From Paraburkholderia phenazinium (GTDB lineage Bacteria; Pseudomonadota; Gammaproteobacteria; Burkholderiales; Burkholderiaceae): a DNA stretch of 64,000 nucleotides. Numbering within the stretch: the first letter of the stretch is position 1; each line of letters begins with the position of its first letter. Of this stretch, positions 58,813 to 64,000 are shown in pieces. The position numbers were made by a program, and so were the translations under genes. The DNA is taken from assembly GCF_900100735.1 (NCBI RefSeq), contig NZ_FNCJ01000001.1:434001-498000 (forward strand), read 5' to 3'. The notes beneath the pieces were generated by a model that ran no database searches, was not told the DNA's origin, and saw only the letters and a list, made by a program, of their open reading frames with translations.

Positions 58813-58831
58813 GAGCGCTGCCTGAGGATGC

Positions 58832-58981
58832 TTATTCCCGGACGGCGCCGCGGGTGTCGCCGGACGAGTCGCGCGCGGCGACTGTTTCCCGCGACACCGA
58901 GCAGGTCGCTCCGCGAATGAAGAACACCGCGCACGTGGCGCACATCGTCCAGATTCCTGCCACTACCAGCCACTTTTCCAT
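58832..58981 (-). CDS. 49-residue single-span membrane protein
   Basis: ATG at 58981-58979 with GAGGGG 8 bp upstream on the minus strand; the stop TAA is at 58834-58832. The product begins MEKWLVVAGIWTMCATCAVF, a single hydrophobic helix with two Cys spaced CATC, and continues FIRGATCSVSRETV into a polar C-terminus. The good ribosome site and clear membrane segment support a real gene. It is convergent with the small Cys-rich gene and divergent from putA. Function unknown. Confidence 0.6.
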   Translation of the reverse strand: MEKWLVVAGIWTMCATCAVFFIRGATCSVSRETVAARDSSGDTRGAVRE

Positions 58982-59169
58982 TTCGACTACCCCTCACAAG
59001 CCCCGTAACGTGCGCTTTTGCGCATCCATGATCTGTATAACGGCGCGGTTCTCGTTTCGATAAGGGTTGTCAAAAAAGAAATTGCTAAGGGAAAGTCCTG
59101 GTCCCCAGTGGCGCCGGTCCGGCGCGCCGCCACCAGCGCGAAACCCCGGTGGCACAAGACTTTGTCAAT

Positions 59170-59205
59170 GGTGCAACCATGCTATTTGGATGGTTGCACC
59201 TTTTT
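59170..59205. promoter_or_regulatory. Palindromic PutA operator (inverted GTTGCA pair) upstream of putA, possibly also a terminator
   Basis: GGTGCAACCAT (59170-59180) is a perfect inverted repeat of ATGGTTGCACC (59190-59200), followed by T5. Each arm contains GTTGCA (59193-59198 plus, 59172-59177 minus), the sequence bound by the ribbon-helix-helix domain of E. coli PutA. The element is 75 bp upstream of putA, whose product has that domain. The stem plus T run could also terminate transcription. Confidence 0.75.
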
Positions 59206-59279
59206 ATTGGGAGGCGTAGGATTCGGCCAACTTTTGGTCTTTGGCCGGCGCGGGTTGGCTGGCATATGAAGAAGGAAAC

Positions 59280-62200
59280 ATGGCTAGCACCACCCTTGGC
59301 GTCAAGGTCGACGACCTCCTGCGTTCCCGGCTGAAAGATGCCGCTACCCGTCTCGAACGCACTCCGCACTGGCTGATCAAGCAGGCGATCTTCGCGTACC
59401 TCGAACGAATCGAGCACGGCCAGTTTCCCGCCGAGCTGTCCGGCGTGCATGGCTCGGCCGATCTGGCCGACGGCGCGAGCGTCGAATCCGAAGAGGACGG
59501 CGCCTCGCATCCGTTCCTCGACTTCGCACAGAATGTGCAACCGCAATCGGTGCTGCGTGCCGCGATCACGGCGGCCTACCGCCGTCCCGAGCCGGAATGC
59601 CTGCCGTTCCTGCTGGGCCAGGCGCGCTTGCCGGCCAACCTCGCCAATGACGTAGAGGCGATGGCGAGCAAGCTCGTCGAAACGCTGCGCGGCAAGAGCC
59701 GTGGCGGCGGCGTCGAAGGCCTGATCCACGAGTTTTCGCTGTCGAGCCAGGAAGGCGTGGCGCTGATGTGCCTCGCCGAAGCGCTGCTGCGGATTCCCGA
59801 TCGCGCGACCCGCGACGCCTTGATCCGCGACAAGATCAGCAAGGGCGACTGGAAATCGCACGTCGGCCAGGCGCCGTCGCTGTTCGTCAATGCCGCCACG
59901 TGGGGCTTGATGATCACCGGCAAGCTGGTGACGACCAATAGCGAAACGGGTCTGTCGTCGGCGCTTACGCGTCTGATCGGCAAGGGCGGCGAGCCGCTGA
60001 TCCGCAAGGGCGTCGACATGGCGATGCGCCTGATGGGCGAACAGTTCGTCACCGGCGAGAACATCTCCGAGGCGCTGGCCAACAGCCGCAAGTTCGAAGC
60101 GCGCGGTTTCCGCTACTCGTACGACATGCTCGGCGAAGCGGCCACCACCGAAGCCGACGCGCAGCGCTACTACGCCTCCTACGAGCAGGCGATCCACGCC
60201 ATCGGCAAGGCGGCCGGCGGCCGCGGCATCTACGAAGGCCCGGGCATCTCGATCAAGCTGTCGGCTCTGCACGCACGCTATTCGCGCTCGCAGTACGAAC
60301 GCACGATGAACGAGCTGCTGCCGCGTGTGCGCTCGCTCGCGATCCTCGCGCGCCGCTACGACATCGGCCTGAACATCGACGCTGAAGAAGCCGACCGCCT
60401 CGAAATCTCGCTCGACCTGCTCGAAGCGCTGTGCTTCGATCCGGAGCTGGCGGGCTGGAACGGCATCGGTTTCGTGGTGCAGGCGTATCAGAAGCGCTGC
60501 CCGTTCGTGATCGACTACATCGTCGATCTGGCGCGCCGCAGCCGTCACCGCATCATGGTGCGCCTCGTGAAGGGCGCGTACTGGGATAGCGAAATCAAGC
60601 GTGCGCAAGTGGACGGCCTCGAAGGCTATCCGGTCTACACGCGCAAGATCTACACCGACGTGTCGTACCTCGCCTGCGCGAAGAAGCTGCTCGGCGCGCC
60701 GGACGCGGTCTATCCGCAGTTCGCTACGCACAACGCGCATACGCTCTCGGCGATCTATCACCTCGCGGGCCAGAACTACTATCCCGGCCAGTACGAGTTC
60801 CAGTGCCTGCACGGCATGGGCGAGCCGCTCTATGAAGAAGTCACGGGCCGCGACAAGCTGAACCGCCCGTGCCGCGTGTATGCACCGGTCGGCACGCATG
60901 AAACGCTGCTGGCGTATCTGGTGCGGCGTCTGCTGGAAAACGGCGCGAATACGTCGTTCGTGAACCGGATCGCCGACGAAAGCGTCGCGATCAAGGATCT
61001 GGTGGCCGACCCGGTCGACGAAGCGTCGAAGATCGTGCCGCTTGGCGCGCCGCACGCGAAGATTCCGCTGCCGCGCAATCTGTACGGCGCCGAGCGTCTC
61101 AATTCGATGGGCCTCGATCTCTCGAACGAACACCGCCTGGCGTCGCTGTCGTCGGCACTGCTGGCGAGTGCGCATCATCCGTGGCGTGCGGCCCCGATGC
61201 TCGAAGACAACGAAATCGCCGTGGGCACGTCGCGCGACGTGCGCAATCCGGCCGATCATCGCGACCTCGTCGGCACGGTTGTCGAAGCCACGGCGGAGCA
61301 CGTGAGCGCTGCGCTCGCGCATGCCGTGGCTGCTGCGCCGATCTGGCAAGCGACGCCGGTGGAAGCACGCGCCGATTGCCTCGCCCGTGCTGCCGACCTG
61401 CTCGAAGCGCAGATGCATACGCTGATGGGTCTGGTGGTGCGCGAAGCGGGCAAGTCGCTGCCGAACGCGGTGGCGGAAATCCGCGAAGCGATCGACTTCC
61501 TGCGTTACTACTCCGCGCAGATCCGCACCGAGTTTTCGAACGACACGCACCGCCCGCTCGGTCCGGTCGTCTGTATCAGCCCGTGGAACTTCCCGCTGGC
61601 GATTTTCATGGGTCAGGTTGCGGCTGCTCTCGCTGCCGGCAACACGGTGCTGGCGAAGCCGGCCGAACAAACCCCGCTGATCGCGGCGCAAGCAGTGCGC
61701 ATCCTGCGCGAAGCCGGCGTGCCGGCCGGCGCGGTGCAACTGCTGCCCGGCGACGGCGAAACCGTCGGCGCGGCGCTGGTGGCCGACGCTCGTACGCGGG
61801 CAGTGATGTTCACCGGTTCGACCGAAGTCGCACGCCTGATCAACAAGACGCTGTCGAGCCGTCTCGATGCCGATGGCAAGCCGATTCCGCTGATCGCCGA
61901 AACCGGCGGCCAGAACGCGATGATCGTCGATTCGTCGGCGCTCGCCGAACAGGTGGTGGCGGACGTGCTGAACTCGGCGTTCGACTCGGCCGGTCAACGT
62001 TGTTCCGCGCTGCGCGTTCTTTGTTTGCAGGACGACGTCGCGGATCGCACGCTGGAAATGCTGAGCGGCGCGATGCGCGAGCTGGCGGTGGGCAACCCGG
62101 ATCGCCTGTCGATCGACGTCGGTCCGGTGATCGATGTGGAAGCAAAACGCGGTATCGACGCGCATATTGCCTCGATGCGCGAAAAGGGCCGCAAGGTCGT

Positions 62201-63209
62201 GCAACTGTCGATGCCGGAAGGCTGCACGCCCGGCACCTTCGTACCGCCGACGCTGATCGAACTCGACAGCATCGACGAACTGAAGCGCGAAGTGTTCGGC
62301 CCGGTGCTGCATGTGGTTCGCTACCGCCGCAGTGCGCTCGACAAGCTGCTCGAGCAGATCCGTGCGACCGGCTACGGCCTGACGCTCGGCATCCATACGC
62401 GTATCGATGAAACGATCGCGCATGTGATCAGCCGCGCGCATGTGGGCAACATCTATGTGAACCGCAACGTGGTGGGCGCGGTGGTCGGCGTGCAACCGTT
62501 CGGCGGCGAAGGCCTGTCGGGCACGGGTCCGAAGGCAGGCGGCGCGCTGTATCTGCAGCGGTTGCTCGCGACGCGTCCGGCTGGGCTGCCGAAAACGCTG
62601 GCACAGGCGCTCGTCGCCGATGCCCCGCAGACGGCTGAAAACAGCGACAATCCGTCCTCGGCGCTGACCGCGTTGCGTGACTGGCTGATCAGCGAGCGTC
62701 AGGCGTCACTGGCGGCGCGTTGCGACGGCTACCTGTCGCAAGGCCTCGCGGGCGCGACGGCTGTGCTGCCCGGACCGACCGGCGAGCGCAACACTTACAC
62801 GCTCGGCGCGCGCGGCACGGTGCTGTGCGTGGCGTCGACGGCGAGCGGCGCACGCGTGCAGTTCGCGGCGGCGCTGGCCACCGGCAATCGCGCGTTGTTC
62901 GAAGGCGCAGCCGGCGAGCAACTGGTGTCGGCGCTGCCCGCCGCGCTCAAGCAGTATGCGAGCGTGAAGAAGAGCGCTGACGCTGCGTTTGACGCGGTGC
63001 TGTTCGAAGGCGATAGCGACGAACTGTTGGGGCTGGTGAAGGAAGTCGCCAAACGCACTGGCCCGATCGTTTCGGTGCAGGGCGTCGCAGCGCGCGCGCT
63101 GGAGAGCGGCGAAGAGGACTACGCGCTCGAACGTCTGTTGACGGAGCGTTCGGTCAGCGTGAACACCGCAGCGGCAGGCGGTAATGCGAATTTGATGACG
63201 ATCGGTTGA
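59280..63209 (+). CDS. putA: Trifunctional PutA: proline dehydrogenase, glutamate-semialdehyde dehydrogenase and repressor
   Basis: 1309-residue enzyme that oxidises proline to glutamate in two channelled steps at the membrane. It also has an N-terminal ribbon-helix-helix DNA-binding domain (TTLGVKVDDLLRSRLKDAA, residues ~3-45), which makes it the autorepressor type. The FAD-dependent proline dehydrogenase barrel spans ~190-480 (GISIKLSALHARYSRSQ; MVRLVKGAYWD), and the NAD-dependent aldehyde dehydrogenase ~570-1010 (CISPWNFPLAIFMGQ; GSTEVARLINK; catalytic Cys in SAGQRCSALRVL). The C-terminal dimerisation flap completes it. AAGAAGGAAAC precedes the ATG. The probable operator is the palindrome at 59170-59205. 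Confidence 0.97.
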   Translation: MASTTLGVKVDDLLRSRLKDAATRLERTPHWLIKQAIFAYLERIEHGQFPAELSGVHGSADLADGASVESEEDGASHPFLDFAQNVQPQSVLRAAITAAYRRPEPECLPFLLGQARLPANLANDVEAMASKLVETLRGKSRGGGVEGLIHEFSLSSQEGVALMCLAEALLRIPDRATRDALIRDKISKGDWKSHVGQAPSLFVNAATWGLMITGKLVTTNSETGLSSALTRLIGKGGEPLIRKGVDMAMRLMGEQFVTGENISEALANSRKFEARGFRYSYDMLGEAATTEADAQRYYASYEQAIHAIGKAAGGRGIYEGPGISIKLSALHARYSRSQYERTMNELLPRVRSLAILARRYDIGLNIDAEEADRLEISLDLLEALCFDPELAGWNGIGFVVQAYQKRCPFVIDYIVDLARRSRHRIMVRLVKGAYWDSEIKRAQVDGLEGYPVYTRKIYTDVSYLACAKKLLGAPDAVYPQFATHNAHTLSAIYHLAGQNYYPGQYEFQCLHGMGEPLYEEVTGRDKLNRPCRVYAPVGTHETLLAYLVRRLLENGANTSFVNRIADESVAIKDLVADPVDEASKIVPLGAPHAKIPLPRNLYGAERLNSMGLDLSNEHRLASLSSALLASAHHPWRAAPMLEDNEIAVGTSRDVRNPADHRDLVGTVVEATAEHVSAALAHAVAAAPIWQATPVEARADCLARAADLLEAQMHTLMGLVVREAGKSLPNAVAEIREAIDFLRYYSAQIRTEFSNDTHRPLGPVVCISPWNFPLAIFMGQVAAALAAGNTVLAKPAEQTPLIAAQAVRILREAGVPAGAVQLLPGDGETVGAALVADARTRAVMFTGSTEVARLINKTLSSRLDADGKPIPLIAETGGQNAMIVDSSALAEQVVADVLNSAFDSAGQRCSALRVLCLQDDVADRTLEMLSGAMRELAVGNPDRLSIDVGPVIDVEAKRGIDAHIASMREKGRKVVQLSMPEGCTPGTFVPPTLIELDSIDELKREVFGPVLHVVRYRRSALDKLLEQIRATGYGLTLGIHTRIDETIAHVISRAHVGNIYVNRNVVGAVVGVQPFGGEGLSGTGPKAGGALYLQRLLATRPAGLPKTLAQALVADAPQTAENSDNPSSALTALRDWLISERQASLAARCDGYLSQGLAGATAVLPGPTGERNTYTLGARGTVLCVASTASGARVQFAAALATGNRALFEGAAGEQLVSALPAALKQYASVKKSADAAFDAVLFEGDSDELLGLVKEVAKRTGPIVSVQGVAARALESGEEDYALERLLTERSVSVNTAAAGGNANLMTIG

Positions 63210-63297
63210 GCGAACCTTTAACGGTCGATTCAATAAAACGGAAGCGGTACGGCGACCCCGAAACCGCTCCATTCACACCTGGTACCAAGGAGAAGCT

Positions 63298-64000
63298 ATG
63301 CAACACAAGATGAAACAGCTGGCAGGCGCGGCTCTCGTCGCAGCGATGTCACTGGCGGGGACGGCACACGCACAGCAGGTCGAAGACGTGAAGGTTGGCT
63401 TTGCCGGTCCGATGACGGGCGCACAGGCCCACTACGGCAAGGACTTCCAGAACGGCATCACGCTGGCTGTGGAAGAAATCAACGCCACCAAGCCGGTGAT
63501 CGGCGGCAAGCCGGTGCGCTTCGTGTTGGACGCGGCCGACGACCAGGCTGACCCGCGCACCGGTACGACCGTCGCGCAGAAGCTGGTGGACGACGGCATC
63601 AAGGGCATGCTCGGCCACTTCAACTCGGGCACGACGATCCCGGCTTCGCGCATTTACGCGAACGCAGGCATCCCCGAAATCGCCATGGCGACGGCGCCTG
63701 AGTACACGCAACAAGGCTTCAAGACCACGTTCCGGATGATGACGTCCGACACGCAGCAAGGTTCGGTGGCCGGCACGTTCGCGGTGAAGAGCCTCGGCAT
63801 GAAGAAGATCGCGATTGTTGATGACCGCACGGCTTATGGCCAAGGTCTGGCTGATCAGTTCGAGAAGGCAGCGAAGGCATCGGGCGCGACGATCGTTGAT
63901 CGTGAGTTCACCAATGATAAGGCTGTTGACTTCAAGTCGATTCTGACCAAGCTGAAGTCGGTGAATCCGGATCTGATCTATTACGGTGGTGCGGATTCGC
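63298..64000 (+). CDS. Periplasmic branched-chain amino acid ABC binding protein, N-terminal part
   Basis: About 234 residues visible before the window ends. Signal peptide ~1-26 (MQHKMKQLAGAALVAAMSLA..., cleaved after AHA). The mature part reads DVKVGFAGPMTGAQAHYGKD, FVLDAADDQADPRTG, MLGHFNSGTTIPASRIY and VDDRTAYGQGLADQF, which is classical LivK/LivJ (leucine/isoleucine/valine binding), closer to that archetype than the two binding proteins at 26 and 30 kb. AAGGAGAAGC precedes the ATG. Permease and ATPase genes probably follow outside the window; putA is 88 bp upstream. Confidence 0.92.
   Translation, partial: MQHKMKQLAGAALVAAMSLAGTAHAQQVEDVKVGFAGPMTGAQAHYGKDFQNGITLAVEEINATKPVIGGKPVRFVLDAADDQADPRTGTTVAQKLVDDGIKGMLGHFNSGTTIPASRIYANAGIPEIAMATAPEYTQQGFKTTFRMMTSDTQQGSVAGTFAVKSLGMKKIAIVDDRTAYGQGLADQFEKAAKASGATIVDREFTNDKAVDFKSILTKLKSVNPDLIYYGGADS

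Noticed and set aside
59085..62495. Very long (1136-codon) open frame on the minus strand opposite putA
   Set aside because: It is an antisense shadow of a GC-rich gene: the putA frame has clear domains and a ribosome site, while this one is low-complexity His/Arg/Ala-rich without family features.

Overview
The window is high-GC chromosomal DNA from a beta-proteobacterium. Gene content and order (gidA/mnmG-gidB/rsmG-parA-parB followed by atpIBEFHAGDC, trifunctional PutA, PhhA/PhhB, a type II secretion secretin, a dispersed inverted-repeat element of a kind I associate with Paraburkholderia) point to Burkholderia/Paraburkholderia, most likely chromosome 1 near its replication origin. No rRNA, tRNA, CRISPR array, prophage or intact insertion sequence was seen. 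The species call is inference from families and gene order, not from a database search.

Layout. 1-10 kb: start of gspD (minus, cut by the window edge), a small lytic transglycosylase, a CobW-type metallochaperone GTPase, HU (minus), mnmC, a CPA2-type antiporter and a YbdK carboxylate-amine ligase. The two intergenic regions flanking the antiporter-ybdK pair carry DnaA-box clusters and a shared, mirror-oriented motif, and together look like a split replication origin. 10-21 kb: a MarR regulator with a four-Cys tail, a class I amidotransferase, an Old Yellow Enzyme gene broken by one amber codon, a SET-domain protein, a TctD/TctE-like two-component pair, the phenylalanine hydroxylase pair phhA-phhB with a divergent Lrp regulator, a CYTH protein, and a LysR regulator divergent from mmsA. 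21.7-22.5 kb: a composite element bounded by ~150-bp inverted repeats, flanked by mirror-image base-composition skew. 22.5-35.4 kb: a GMC oxidoreductase and two complete branched-chain/amide-type ABC transporters, the second with a permease-ATPase fusion.

35.4-49.2 kb: the origin-proximal housekeeping block. One parS site forms the stem of the terminator that ends the second ABC operon, and a second parS lies inside mnmG; mnmG and rsmG precede parA-parB, then an ArsB/NhaD-type permease and the whole F1Fo ATP synthase operon with its own sigma-70 promoter and terminator. 49.2-64 kb: an acyl-CoA synthetase, a PheC-like periplasmic cyclohexadienyl dehydratase (minus), hemE, priA (with a perfect DnaA box upstream), a YeiH-family transporter, two small proteins, putA preceded by an inverted pair of GTTGCA motifs (the PutA operator sequence), and the start of another branched-chain amino acid binding protein.

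The most notable signals are the candidate split origin, the dual parS/terminator palindrome, a covarying leader-hairpin family shared by the antiporter and atpG, the palindromic PutA operator, and the inverted-repeat element with reversed strand skew on either side.
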